In this document: positions 8,230 through 16,966 of the stretch, one piece after another
Layout: each line of letters starts with the position of its first letter
Position numbering within the stretch: position 1 is the stretch's first letter
Origin: Candidatus Kaiserbacteria bacterium
GTDB lineage: Bacteria > Patescibacteriota > Minisyncoccia > Phycocordibacterales > UBA2100
Length of the DNA: 54,592 nt
Reading direction: 5' to 3'
NCBI GenBank assembly: GCA_016217975.1
Contig: JACRFH010000051.1
Location: forward strand, 1-54,592
Made by a program: the position numbers and the translations under genes
Notes under the pieces: model-generated
What the model saw: only the letters and a program-made list of their open reading frames with translations
The model's database searches: none
Told to the model about the DNA's origin: nothing

Positions 8230-9138
8230 ATGAAAGGTATCAAGAATTTTAAAAAGACAGTCATTGCATATTGGGAGAAATCTGGTCGTCACGATCTTCC
8301 GTGGCGCCATACTCACGACCCCTATCGTATTCTCGTCTCGGAAATAATGCTCCAACAGACGCCAGTGGATAGAGTAATTCCGTATTACAGGAGATTCTTG
8401 AGGCAGTTTCCGACCGTTCAAAAATTGGCAAAGTCGGATCTCACCGATGTTCTCGAGATTTGGAGCGGACTCGGATACAATCGCCGGGCCAAGATGCTTC
8501 GTGATTGCGCACGTGTAATCGTCGAAAAGTATGGCGAGAAGATTCCTCGCGAAAGGCAATCACTCGAATCTCTTCCAGGTATCGGCCCCTACACTGCCGG
8601 AGCCATCCGCGCGTTTGCATATAACGAACCCGACGTATTCATAGAAACCAATATCCGCACCGCATTTCTCTATCATTTTTATGGATATGACGCTCCTTCA
8701 CGCGGCCGCGAAAGGAGCGCTATAGTCTCGGATATGGAGATATTGGAAATTGCGAAGAAAGCGGCGGAAGGGCAGGATCCGAGGGAGTGGCACTCCGCCC
8801 TAATGGACTATGGCGCGCATCTAAAGCGTGGCGGTATCAAGCTTAATCACAAAAGCGCGCACTACATCAAGCAATCTAAATTCGAAGGCTCGCTTCGCCA
8901 AGTTCGCGGCAAGCTCTTGCGCCGGCTGATACAAAATCCGATCACAAAAGTTTCCTTCAAAAAGGTCGACGCCAAAAACGCATATCGTATTTCGATGGCT
9001 CTCCAGGCGATGGAGCGAGAAGGATTGATCGTGAAAGAAAAAGATGTATGGCGCATTGTTGTTGATGAAGGGGGAGAATGCGGAGATATGGGGAAAAAAG
9101 GGGAAAATAGGAAAAGTACTTGCGGGGCTCTATCGTGA
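8230..9138 (+). CDS. MutY-like A/G-specific adenine glycosylase lacking a 4Fe-4S motif
   Basis: LPWRHTHDPYRILVSEIMLQQTPVDRVIPYYRRFL; WSGLGYNRRAKML; LESLPGIGPYTAGAI; FIETNIRTAF. Confidence 0.85.
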   Translation: MKGIKNFKKTVIAYWEKSGRHDLPWRHTHDPYRILVSEIMLQQTPVDRVIPYYRRFLRQFPTVQKLAKSDLTDVLEIWSGLGYNRRAKMLRDCARVIVEKYGEKIPRERQSLESLPGIGPYTAGAIRAFAYNEPDVFIETNIRTAFLYHFYGYDAPSRGRERSAIVSDMEILEIAKKAAEGQDPREWHSALMDYGAHLKRGGIKLNHKSAHYIKQSKFEGSLRQVRGKLLRRLIQNPITKVSFKKVDAKNAYRISMALQAMEREGLIVKEKDVWRIVVDEGGECGDMGKKGENRKSTCGALS

Positions 9139-9243
9139 TGCGCTTATCGTCAGGCGGAACGGAAATTGGCAGATCTCTTGAGACGACATGGTATCGTAAG
9201 AGGCATGGATACAGGAGAGTTGAAGCACGCAAAGGAGGAGGGC

Positions 9244-9888
9244 ATGCCACAGGTCGAGCGCATCTATCACCGATACGGAAAGTGGTATATGCGCATCGAC
9301 GACAAATGCAGAGGTGTTGAACTTCCGGAGGATATTGCGCGCAAGATGCATGAGTCGCTCGTCATGACGTCGCAATTCGCAAAAGCGCGTTACAGAGACG
9401 CATACTTTGACTCGTTGTATTCTCGGCAATGTCACGGCACCGTGCTTTTTGCTCTCGGACTTGCGACGAAAGAGGATCTCGACCGTGCTCACCACACATT
9501 CGATATGGGGATTATCCCGCAGAACGAACTTCGCAATTATACAAACGAAACGGATCTTGTCGCTCATATGCGCGCAACTCTCGGCAACAAACTCGGGTAC
9601 GGTTATCAGCAGATAGGATCAATGCGCTTGTCCGGACGCAATGTACGCGCTGGCAGCCATTCGTTCATAGTGGGTGTTGATGAGCTCGGACGAGTTATTT
9701 GCTACGACAAATTCGCAGTAGAATCTGCCGGCGTCAATGAACTCTCGAACTTTTGGAAGTATGAAGAAGCTCGTGCGGGGACTTGGGCGTGCGTCCCCAT
9801 AGAGAAGATCCTCGGAGATGAGAAACTGCGCGCCCGCATACAGAAAGAGTTGCGAGCTTCCTACGATTTGCCTCCGCGCGCTTCGTGA
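9244..9888 (+). CDS. Hypothetical protein (ORF extends to 9166)
   Basis: AAAGGAGGAGGGC Shine-Dalgarno immediately upstream of ATG 9244; intact ORF. Confidence 0.65.
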   Translation: MPQVERIYHRYGKWYMRIDDKCRGVELPEDIARKMHESLVMTSQFAKARYRDAYFDSLYSRQCHGTVLFALGLATKEDLDRAHHTFDMGIIPQNELRNYTNETDLVAHMRATLGNKLGYGYQQIGSMRLSGRNVRAGSHSFIVGVDELGRVICYDKFAVESAGVNELSNFWKYEEARAGTWACVPIEKILGDEKLRARIQKELRASYDLPPRAS

Positions 9889-9900
9889 AAAGGATCGAAC

Positions 9901-11808
9901 TTATACCGACACGATCACGGGTATCACAATCGGACGCTTCATGGTGCGGCTTAGGAGGAATTTGGCGACAGAATCAGCAAGGTCGTCGCGGGCACGGTCG
10001 ATGTCGGCCACTCTAGGGTTGCGTAGAGATGTTTCCACGGATTTCCTGATGATGAGGCGTGTTTGGTCCATTAGGTCCTTGTTGTCTCGAAGATATACAA
10101 AACCGCGAGAGATGATGTCGGGTGATTTGTGCAATCTCCCGGTGCGACGGTCTACCGTGGCAACGACCACACAGAATCCTTCTTGTCCGAGGGCTTTTCG
10201 ATCGCGCATCAAGACATCGGAGAGTTCGGTCACGGTCTGCCCTTCGACAACGCGTAGCTGATCAGGAGCTTTTACAGAGAGCTTTACGATCTTCTCGCCG
10301 TTTTTAATCTCAATGATCGAACTATTGTCTGGGATCATTATATTTGCAGGCGCAACTCCCATTTCCACCGCAAGATCGGCATGCACGCGCAGCATATAGT
10401 GATAGCCATGAACGGGGATGAAGAATGCTGGTTTGATTTGGCGGTGGATCCATGCCGCTTCTTCACGGTTGCCATGGCCTGAAGCATGCACATCGCTTGC
10501 GTGATACGTGATGATGTGCGCGCCCTGGCGTGAGAGATTGTCTTTGAGTTTTTGCACGGCGCGTTCGTTGCCGGGAATAACCGAGCTTGAGAGTACTATC
10601 GTGTCTGTAGGCTTTAGGCGAATGTATTTATGCGTCTTGTTACCGATACGCGCAAGCGACGCGAATTCGTCGCCTTGCGCACCCGTCGCGAGGATGATTA
10701 TTTTCTCCGGTGGATAGCGATCGATATCTTCCACCTGAATCACGGTGTCGTCTTTGTATTTGATGAGACCGATCTCGCGCGCGATCTCGATATTGGTGCG
10801 CATCGAGCGGCCGTCGATCACCACCTTCTTGCCGTTTTCCTCTGCAAAACGCACGACGCGAATGAGTCGCTCGAGGTGCGAGGCAAACATTGCGATAATG
10901 AGTCGGCCTTTTGCTTCCTTTATTATCTTTTCGAGGGTAGTGTAGACAACCGATTCCGGAATGGAGAAACCTGGTTGCCACACGTTGGTGGAGTCCATAA
11001 GAAGCGCCAAAACTTTTCGGTGATGGAAAATCGAGAATGCTTCATGCTCTTCTTCGCTGGGTTCACCGTCGAGATGATTGAGCTTGATGTCGCCGGTAAA
11101 TACCACGTCGCCGTATTGCGTCTCGATAATTATACCCATGCTATCGGGCACCGTGTGCGTGACGCCAAAGAAGCGCACGGTATGTGAACCGAGCACGAGC
11201 TTCTCATCCTTCTCGACTTCGCGGATGGTGACCGGCTGTGCCATGGCAAATTCTTCCTGACGCTTCTTTATCATCATACCGGTGAGTTTGCGCGTGTAAA
11301 TCGTCGGGTTGCCGATACGGTCGAGGATGTACGGGATTCCGCCGATGTGATCAAGGTGGCCGTGTGAGATCAAGAGCCCGCGAATTCGGTCGCGGCGCTC
11401 TTCGAGATAGCCGGTGTTGGGCAAAATGTAATCAATGCCCGGAGTATCGTCTTCGCGGAATTGAAAGCCGCAATCGAGCACGTAAATATCCTGGCCGACT
11501 TCTATCGCGGTCATGTTGCGGCCGATTTCTTCAACGCCACCGAGAGGAATGATGCGGACGACGCCCTCTTCGGGTGGCGCAATCGCCGCGGCCCGCCAGC
11601 TCATGGAGCGATCACTTGCGGTGTGATGCTCGACACGCTGCTTGCCACGCCGTGGTGGGCGCGCAAAACGGGGGCCTCCGGGCCTGCGCGGGCGCCGCTG
11701 TGGAGTGCCATGATCGGGGCGTCGCGGATGAGTATGCGGAGTCGGGCGGTGTGCTGGCGTAAATCCTGGAGGACTTGACGTCTGATTATGTTGATTATTG
11801 TTTGGCAT
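9901..11808 (-). CDS. rnj: Ribonuclease J with Pro/Arg-rich N-terminal extension (ORF extends to 11874)
   Basis: VRIIPLGGVEEIGRNMTAIEV; LLISHGHLDHIGGIPYIL; VVFTGDIKLNHLDGEP; VHASGHGNREE. Confidence 0.92.
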   Translation of the reverse strand: MPNNNQHNQTSSPPGFTPAHRPTPHTHPRRPDHGTPQRRPRRPGGPRFARPPRRGKQRVEHHTASDRSMSWRAAAIAPPEEGVVRIIPLGGVEEIGRNMTAIEVGQDIYVLDCGFQFREDDTPGIDYILPNTGYLEERRDRIRGLLISHGHLDHIGGIPYILDRIGNPTIYTRKLTGMMIKKRQEEFAMAQPVTIREVEKDEKLVLGSHTVRFFGVTHTVPDSMGIIIETQYGDVVFTGDIKLNHLDGEPSEEEHEAFSIFHHRKVLALLMDSTNVWQPGFSIPESVVYTTLEKIIKEAKGRLIIAMFASHLERLIRVVRFAEENGKKVVIDGRSMRTNIEIAREIGLIKYKDDTVIQVEDIDRYPPEKIIILATGAQGDEFASLARIGNKTHKYIRLKPTDTIVLSSSVIPGNERAVQKLKDNLSRQGAHIITYHASDVHASGHGNREEAAWIHRQIKPAFFIPVHGYHYMLRVHADLAVEMGVAPANIMIPDNSSIIEIKNGEKIVKLSVKAPDQLRVVEGQTVTELSDVLMRDRKALGQEGFCVVVATVDRRTGRLHKSPDIISRGFVYLRDNKDLMDQTRLIIRKSVETSLRNPRVADIDRARDDLADSVAKFLLSRTMKRPIVIPVIVSV

Positions 11809-11809
11809 A

Positions 11810-13726
11810 TTATTCTGATTTATTTGAAAAGAAACTCCACACGCGCTCGGTGTCTGAATACCATGTATAGGCATTCAGGAATCTTTCAGAGGGAGTTGTG
11901 AGAGCGCCAAGTTCTATTCCTTGGACATTGGCTGGCACGAGGTACACGAATTGTGGCGCATACAAGAAGACTGCGGGCACGTCCTCTTTCACGAGGTCGT
12001 TGAAGCGTGCGTAGAGCGAGTCGCGCTCACTCTTATTTGTTGTGGCTCGTGCCTGCGAAAGAAGAGCGTCGGCTTTTGAATTGGCATAGAGCGCGAGATT
12101 AAGGCCCGGATCATTCCTTTGGCTCGAATGCCAGAAGGCGAACAAGTCAGCCGAACGCCCCACGACCTCGCCGAACAATATCGCATCGTAATCACGCGGG
12201 CGCAAGGCAGTCGCATTGAATTCAGAAAGTGGGTAGATTTGAAGCGATACCTGGATGCCAGCCGCTCTCCAATCTTGCACAATGCGCTCCGCGGTTGCGA
12301 CGAGCTCTGGTTCATCCGCGGTTGCGAGTTTTAGAGAAAGTGTCGTGTTTCCACCGGAAATGGACTTTCCTTTTCCGGACTTTTTTGTCCAGGCATTGGT
12401 CGAAGTCGAAAACGACCAACCACTCTTGAAGAGAATCGCACGCGCATTGTCGACGTACGCACCTGAATCGGGAGTAGATGTCCCAACCCGTGCTGCAATG
12501 AGGAGAGATGAGGCGGGTTTTTTCGACACAAGCGGCCCAAGAATCCCCGGAGGCACCGGTCCATCGAGCGTAGAGGCAAATCCGCCGAGCACGCTTTCAA
12601 CGAGCGCGTGTTTGTCGATGCTCGCGTCGAGTGCTTTGCGCACCGAAGAGTCCGTAAGCGCTGAAAGGTGGTTTTGGTTGAAGAAAATGCCGAAAACGCG
12701 CGGGAGCGCTGATGTCACGACATTCTCATTTTTGCGCGCGAGGGATAGCAAATCGGAAGGCATAACGCCCGCGAGCGCATCGATTTGCCCGTTTGAAAAT
12801 GCCTTGAGCACGGTGTCCTGATTGGGAAAGAAAAGGAGCGAGATGCGGGAGAGATACGGCTCACCGAGCGTGAATTGATCAAAAGGCGCAAGATCATAGC
12901 GCGTCGCAGCGCCGGTAGAGTCAGTTGTGACTTTCGCGACCTCGAAGGGGCCGCTCCCGACCGGGTGCGTATTCAATGACGCAAACGGAAATTCCTGCGG
13001 AGAAACTTTTTCCCATAGCGCTTTCGGGAGAATGCCGAGTGTTGTGTTGTCGATGAAGGGCGCATAAGCGTGCGGAAGCGTAAAGACAATCGTATGCGCA
13101 TCGGGGGCCGCAACCGAGACGCCTTCCCAATCCGCCCGGTGCGTGCTTTTGATGTCCGGATTTTGTGCGAGCGCGATTGTGAAAAGCACATCAGCCGATG
13201 TCACGGGAGAGCCATTGTGGAAGCGCGCGCCGCTGCGCAGCGTAAAGGTATAGACCGTTCCATCTGCTGAAATATCGAAATGGTCTGCAAGATCGGGCAC
13301 GTAGCTACCGTCGGGGCGCGCGCGCGTAAGTCCCGAATACACAAGCTCCGATAAATCCTGGTCCGCGCGTGAGAGCGCAATCAGCGGATTTACAAAACGT
13401 GCCGGACCCGTCTCGCCTTCGGTGATACTCCCGCCGCGCGTCGGTACCTGCACCGAGACAGTTTTATTGAGACCCGCGAGGATCATGAGTGTGGAAAGTG
13501 CGAGCAGCAATGTCAATATATAGAGAAGCATGCGTTCGCCCTCCGAGAATCGCTCCCACAGACTCTCGATGTGGGCAAGTAATTTCGCTTTGCGAAATCG
13601 AAGAAACGTGTTGCGCATCTCGGCTGCCCCCACGGGCAGCCGAGATGCTTCCGAGCGCTCACGTTGTCTCGCGATTTCCGAAGAGGGTTGTGTGTGTTCT
13701 ATATCCGAATACTGATCCATTTCCAT
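11810..13726 (-). CDS. Peptide ABC transporter substrate-binding protein (SBP_bac_5 type)
   Basis: GLTRARPDGSYVPDLADHFDISADGTVYTFTLRSGARFHNGSPVTSADVLFTI; SSVRKALDASIDKHALVESVLGG. Confidence 0.85.
   Translation of the reverse strand: MEMDQYSDIEHTQPSSEIARQRERSEASRLPVGAAEMRNTFLRFRKAKLLAHIESLWERFSEGERMLLYILTLLLALSTLMILAGLNKTVSVQVPTRGGSITEGETGPARFVNPLIALSRADQDLSELVYSGLTRARPDGSYVPDLADHFDISADGTVYTFTLRSGARFHNGSPVTSADVLFTIALAQNPDIKSTHRADWEGVSVAAPDAHTIVFTLPHAYAPFIDNTTLGILPKALWEKVSPQEFPFASLNTHPVGSGPFEVAKVTTDSTGAATRYDLAPFDQFTLGEPYLSRISLLFFPNQDTVLKAFSNGQIDALAGVMPSDLLSLARKNENVVTSALPRVFGIFFNQNHLSALTDSSVRKALDASIDKHALVESVLGGFASTLDGPVPPGILGPLVSKKPASSLLIAARVGTSTPDSGAYVDNARAILFKSGWSFSTSTNAWTKKSGKGKSISGGNTTLSLKLATADEPELVATAERIVQDWRAAGIQVSLQIYPLSEFNATALRPRDYDAILFGEVVGRSADLFAFWHSSQRNDPGLNLALYANSKADALLSQARATTNKSERDSLYARFNDLVKEDVPAVFLYAPQFVYLVPANVQGIELGALTTPSERFLNAYTWYSDTERVWSFFSNKSE
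13615..13648. repeat. Perfect hairpin palindrome embedded in a CDS
   Basis: GCATCTCGGCTGCCC-CCAC-GGGCAGCCGAGATGC: 15-bp perfect stem, 4-nt loop. Confidence 0.95.
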
Positions 13727-13783
13727 AGAAGGATCCCGCGCGCGGCTTAGACTAAAAGCGCGAAGAACCGAGACGCAGATGTA

Positions 13784-14014
13784 CTAGCTTGCAAGCAGAT
13801 TAATCAGTGCCGACAGGGCAAAGAGGACCGCGAGCGTTATTGTCGCATAGAAGAGCGTCTTCTCCAAGCCGCGCCTCGTGTGGAAACCGGAGCTGAAATT
13901 GTCAGCACCGAATGCGCCTCCCAAGCTCGCTCCTGTTCGCTGCAAGAGTATGCAGACCACAAGAAGAGCAGAGAGGACGATCTGCACGATCGGCAGAACG
14001 CCCAAGAGTTCCAT
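13784..14014 (-). CDS. secG: Preprotein translocase subunit SecG
   Basis: VQIVLSALLVVCILLQRTGASLGGAFG...FHTRRGLEKTLFYATITLAVLFALSALINLL. Confidence 0.9.
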   Translation of the reverse strand: MELLGVLPIVQIVLSALLVVCILLQRTGASLGGAFGADNFSSGFHTRRGLEKTLFYATITLAVLFALSALINLLAS

Positions 14015-14020
14015 GGCTGG

Positions 14021-14049
14021 ATGGTATCAAAGGATACACGGAGAGTCAA
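14021..14049 (-). promoter_or_regulatory. secG promoter, apparently leaderless
   Basis: TTGACT-N17-TACCAT, then CCAGCC and ATG at 14014. Confidence 0.75.
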
Positions 14050-14057
14050 ATTGAAAA

Positions 14058-14318
14058 TCAGTCATAGATGGAATGGTCGCCGACGGTATGGAGCCGGGCT
14101 TCTTGATCGGAAATCCATTCGAACATGATACGGTTCTTCCGATCGATCGAGAACGCGAAGAAACCGATATATTTTCCTTTTAGCTTATGCACCTTGAGCC
14201 TCTGATGATTATTTCTATTCCTGAAAAGCTCGATTCGTTTAAAGGCGGATTCTTGAAGTTTTGGAGAGAGTCTCTTCAGGTTTCGAAAGAATTCCGGCGT
14301 AAACCCCACTGTAATCAT
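14058..14318 (-). CDS. RelE/ParE-family toxin
   Basis: FTPEFFRNLKRLSPKLQESAFKRIELFRN...KVHKLKGKYIGFFAFSIDRKNRIMFEWISDQEARLHTVGDHSIY. Confidence 0.8.
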   Translation of the reverse strand: MITVGFTPEFFRNLKRLSPKLQESAFKRIELFRNRNNHQRLKVHKLKGKYIGFFAFSIDRKNRIMFEWISDQEARLHTVGDHSIYD

Positions 14319-14322
14319 GGTG

Positions 14323-14541
14323 TTAGAACTTCTTAATCAATTCTCGTGGATTGCCATACAGGACTTTGCCTTCTCGGGCTTCTTGTAGGGAACGCTGGAG
14401 CGAAGCGTATACCTGATCTTCGGCGAGCGCGTCAATTCCGAGCCTGACCGCATGGGCCTTGTTAGCCGCTTTACCGCTTTTGACCAAGTCTTTGAGGAAG
14501 CGCTCTTGCTTAGGGGATATAGGGACAGATATAGTGACCAT
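14323..14541 (-). CDS. Antitoxin, ParD/RHH-like
   Basis: 72-aa ORF 4 nt upstream of the RelE-like toxin: MVTISVPISPKQERFLKDLVKSGKAANKAHAVRLGIDAL. Confidence 0.7.
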   Translation of the reverse strand: MVTISVPISPKQERFLKDLVKSGKAANKAHAVRLGIDALAEDQVYASLQRSLQEAREGKVLYGNPRELIKKF

Positions 14542-14603
14542 ATTACTTTGTATTACCCGATATAATTAAATCATACACCTATTTCCCTGGAATGCAAGGG
14601 GAA

Positions 14604-14632
14604 TTGAAGTAATGCGAGTTTTGACGCATAAT
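14604..14632 (+). promoter_or_regulatory. Candidate promoter for the structured element at 14652-14825
   Basis: TTGAAG-N17-CATAAT. Confidence 0.45.
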
Positions 14633-14651
14633 GTTATCGGTCATTGAGTTT

Positions 14652-14825
14652 TTGAATGTGGCAACCAGAAAGGCAGGCAACAGATGCTTCCTCCTCGGAA
14701 TCTAGTCGAGCTGGTCGGAAGCCTCTTAGGCATCTGTATCGTGGCAGGTGTACTCTGGGGCTTAGGCCTCATCGGTTAGAGCCACTGGCAGTGGAGCACT
14801 CGAACGTGCTCGCTGCCACATTCAA
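14652..14825 (+). ncRNA. Candidate structured RNA (or IR-bounded cassette) with 12-bp closing helix
   Basis: TTGAATGTGGCA (14652-14663) pairs perfectly with TGCCACATTCAA (14814-14825); internal ACAGATGC (14680-14687)/GCATCTGT (14730-14737); GAGCAC/GTGCTC hairpin 14794-14811. Confidence 0.5.
14684..14779 (+). CDS. Candidate 31-aa small hydrophobic protein
   Basis: ATG...TAG encoding MLPPRNLVELVGSLLGICIVAGVLWGLGLIG (one predicted TM helix); purine-rich AAAGGCAGG upstream. Confidence 0.4.
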   Translation: MLPPRNLVELVGSLLGICIVAGVLWGLGLIG

Positions 14826-14851
14826 GGACTTATGCCAAGAGGGCTCAGTCT

Positions 14852-14881
14852 TTGACATTGCGCCTCCACTATATGTATAAT
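14852..14881 (+). promoter_or_regulatory. groESL promoter
   Basis: TTGACA-N18-TATAAT. Confidence 0.75.
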
Positions 14882-14939
14882 CGCCTCTCTAAAGGAGGGA
14901 ATAGGTCGCGCGCATTAGTAGTTAGCTGGAAAAAGTCAT

Positions 14940-15263
14940 ATGGCAAAAAATGTTAAAAGTGCGAAGAAAATGAAAGTCACGCCGCTTGCGGATCGGGTCC
15001 TGGTGAAGCCCTTTGAGGTGGCAGATGAGAAAACTCCGTCTGGCATCATCATTCCGGATACTGCAAAACAGGAAAAACCAGAACGAGGGCGTGTGGTCGC
15101 GGTGGGCGAAGGAAAGAGGAATGATCGTGGCGACGTCATGCCGCTTCGGGTCAAGATTGGCGACACGGTGATCTTTTCAAAATATGGATACGACGAAGTA
15201 AAGATCGACGATGAGAATTATTACATCATCGCCGAATCCGGCATTCTCGCCGTTATCAAATGA
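14940..15263 (+). CDS. groES: Co-chaperonin GroES
   Basis: VTPLADRVLVKPFEVADEKTPSGIIIPDTAKQEKPERGRVVAVGEG. Confidence 0.97.
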   Translation: MAKNVKSAKKMKVTPLADRVLVKPFEVADEKTPSGIIIPDTAKQEKPERGRVVAVGEGKRNDRGDVMPLRVKIGDTVIFSKYGYDEVKIDDENYYIIAESGILAVIK

Positions 15264-15304
15264 GTTTCCTAGTGGCTATTGGCTAATCCCTAACAACTAT
15301 TCAT

Positions 15305-16951
15305 ATGGCAAAACAAGTACTTTTTGATGCAGACATCCGCTCCGCGCTCAAGCGCGGCGTCGACGTCGTTGCAAATGCGGTGAAAGTCACCATAGGTCCG
15401 CGAGGTCGCAATGTCGCGCTCGGGAAATCCTGGGGGGGTCCTACGATTACAAACGACGGCGTTTCTATTGCGAAGGAAATTGAGCTCGCTGACAAATTCG
15501 AGAATATGGGCGCGGCAATAGTGAAAGAAGTTGCGACTAAGACCAACGACAAGGCAGGAGATGGCACCACAACCGCAGTCGTTCTTACGCAGGCAATAGT
15601 GCATGAAGGCTTGAAGCGCACTGCGCTCGGGGCAAACGCGATGATGGTGCGACGGGGTATCGAAGCAGCCGCCAAAGACGCCGTCGAGGAATTGAAAAAG
15701 ATCGCTCGCGAAATCAAAGGCAAGAACGACATCCGGCAGGTCGCATCGATTGCGGCGGAGTCCGAGGAACTTGGCACTACCATTGCGGAGACTGTTGAAA
15801 AGGTTGGCAAGGACGGCGTTGTCACCGTCGAGGAATCGCAGTCGCTCGGTATCGAGGCGGATTTTGTCGAAGGCATGGAGTTCGACAAAGGGTACGTCTC
15901 GGCATACATGATAACGAACGCCGATCGCATGGAAGCGGAAGTCAAAGACGCGACGATATTCGTCACCGACAAGAAAATCTCGACGGTCAAAGATATCTTG
16001 CCGATACTCGAGAAAGTCGCGCAAAGCGGCAAGCGCGATCTGGTCATCATCGCAGACGATGTCGATGGCGAGGCGCTCACGACATTTGTGGTCAATAAAT
16101 TGAAGGGAGTATTTAACGTGCTCGCTGTGAAGGCCCCGGGCTATGGTGATAGAAAGAAGGAGATGCTCGCAGATATTGCAACGACGGTGGGAGGTCAGCT
16201 CGTCTCCGATGATCTCGGTATCAAGATAGAGAATGTGGAATCGAATATGCTCGGCCGCGCGAATCGCGTGGTTGCCACCAAGGACTCGACCGTGATCGTG
16301 GGTGGTAAGGGCAAGAAGGCAGACATTGCCGAGCGCGTGGCAAGCCTGCGCAAACAACTCGAGAACACGGATTCAAAATTCGACAAGGAGAAACTCGAGG
16401 AGCGCATCGCAAAGCTCTCCGGGGGTGTTGCCATTATTCGCGTCGGTGCTGCGACGGAGACCGAAATGAAATATTTGAAAGATAAAATTGAAGACGCGGT
16501 CAATGCCACCAAAGCTGCTATTGCCGAAGGAATAGTCCCGGGCGGAGGCGCAGCACTCGCAAAAGTTGCCGAGAAGCTCGGCAAAAGGCTGGATGCAAAA
16601 GCGCACGATGAGTACACCATAGGCTACCGGATTCTTCTCGCGTCCTTGAATGCGCCGCTTCTGCAGATCGCGAAAAATGCTGGGCGCGAAGACGGAGCGG
16701 TCATTTTGAAGGAAGTTGTTTCCAAAGGGGGCTCATGGGGCTTTGATGCTTCGAGCGAAACTCCAGAAGACTCGATGGTGGATATGTATGACGCGGGCAT
16801 CATTGATCCGGTGAAAGTGACGCGATCCGGTGTCGAGAATGCGGCATCAGCGGCGGCGGTCTTGCTCACCACTGAAGCAGCGGTCGCGGATATTCCTGAA
16901 GACAAGAATCCGCCAGCTGGCGGACGAGGTGGAATGCCCGACATGGAATAA
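15305..16951 (+). CDS. groEL: Chaperonin GroEL
   Basis: VTIGPRGRNVALGKSWGGPTITNDGVSIAKEIEL; NDKAGDGTTTAVVLTQAIV. Confidence 0.98.
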   Translation: MAKQVLFDADIRSALKRGVDVVANAVKVTIGPRGRNVALGKSWGGPTITNDGVSIAKEIELADKFENMGAAIVKEVATKTNDKAGDGTTTAVVLTQAIVHEGLKRTALGANAMMVRRGIEAAAKDAVEELKKIAREIKGKNDIRQVASIAAESEELGTTIAETVEKVGKDGVVTVEESQSLGIEADFVEGMEFDKGYVSAYMITNADRMEAEVKDATIFVTDKKISTVKDILPILEKVAQSGKRDLVIIADDVDGEALTTFVVNKLKGVFNVLAVKAPGYGDRKKEMLADIATTVGGQLVSDDLGIKIENVESNMLGRANRVVATKDSTVIVGGKGKKADIAERVASLRKQLENTDSKFDKEKLEERIAKLSGGVAIIRVGAATETEMKYLKDKIEDAVNATKAAIAEGIVPGGGAALAKVAEKLGKRLDAKAHDEYTIGYRILLASLNAPLLQIAKNAGREDGAVILKEVVSKGGSWGFDASSETPEDSMVDMYDAGIIDPVKVTRSGVENAASAAAVLLTTEAAVADIPEDKNPPAGGRGGMPDME

Positions 16952-16966
16952 TGGTACGATAGAGGA

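Noticed and set aside
10630-11187. 185-aa plus-strand ORF
   Set aside because: Antisense to RNase J, whose motifs are unambiguous.
14794-14811. GAGCACTCGAACGTGCTC considered as a CIRCE operator for groESL
   Set aside because: Does not match TTAGCACTC-N9-GAGTGCTAA and lies upstream of the inferred groESL promoter.
14656-14880. 74-aa ORF MWQPERQATDASSS...
   Set aside because: Overlaps the structured element and groES promoter; low-quality composition. The 14684-14779 frame is a better small-protein candidate.
15290-16357. 355-aa minus-strand ORF
   Set aside because: Lies entirely antisense to groEL with a composition typical of reverse-strand codon shadowing; no recognisable domain.
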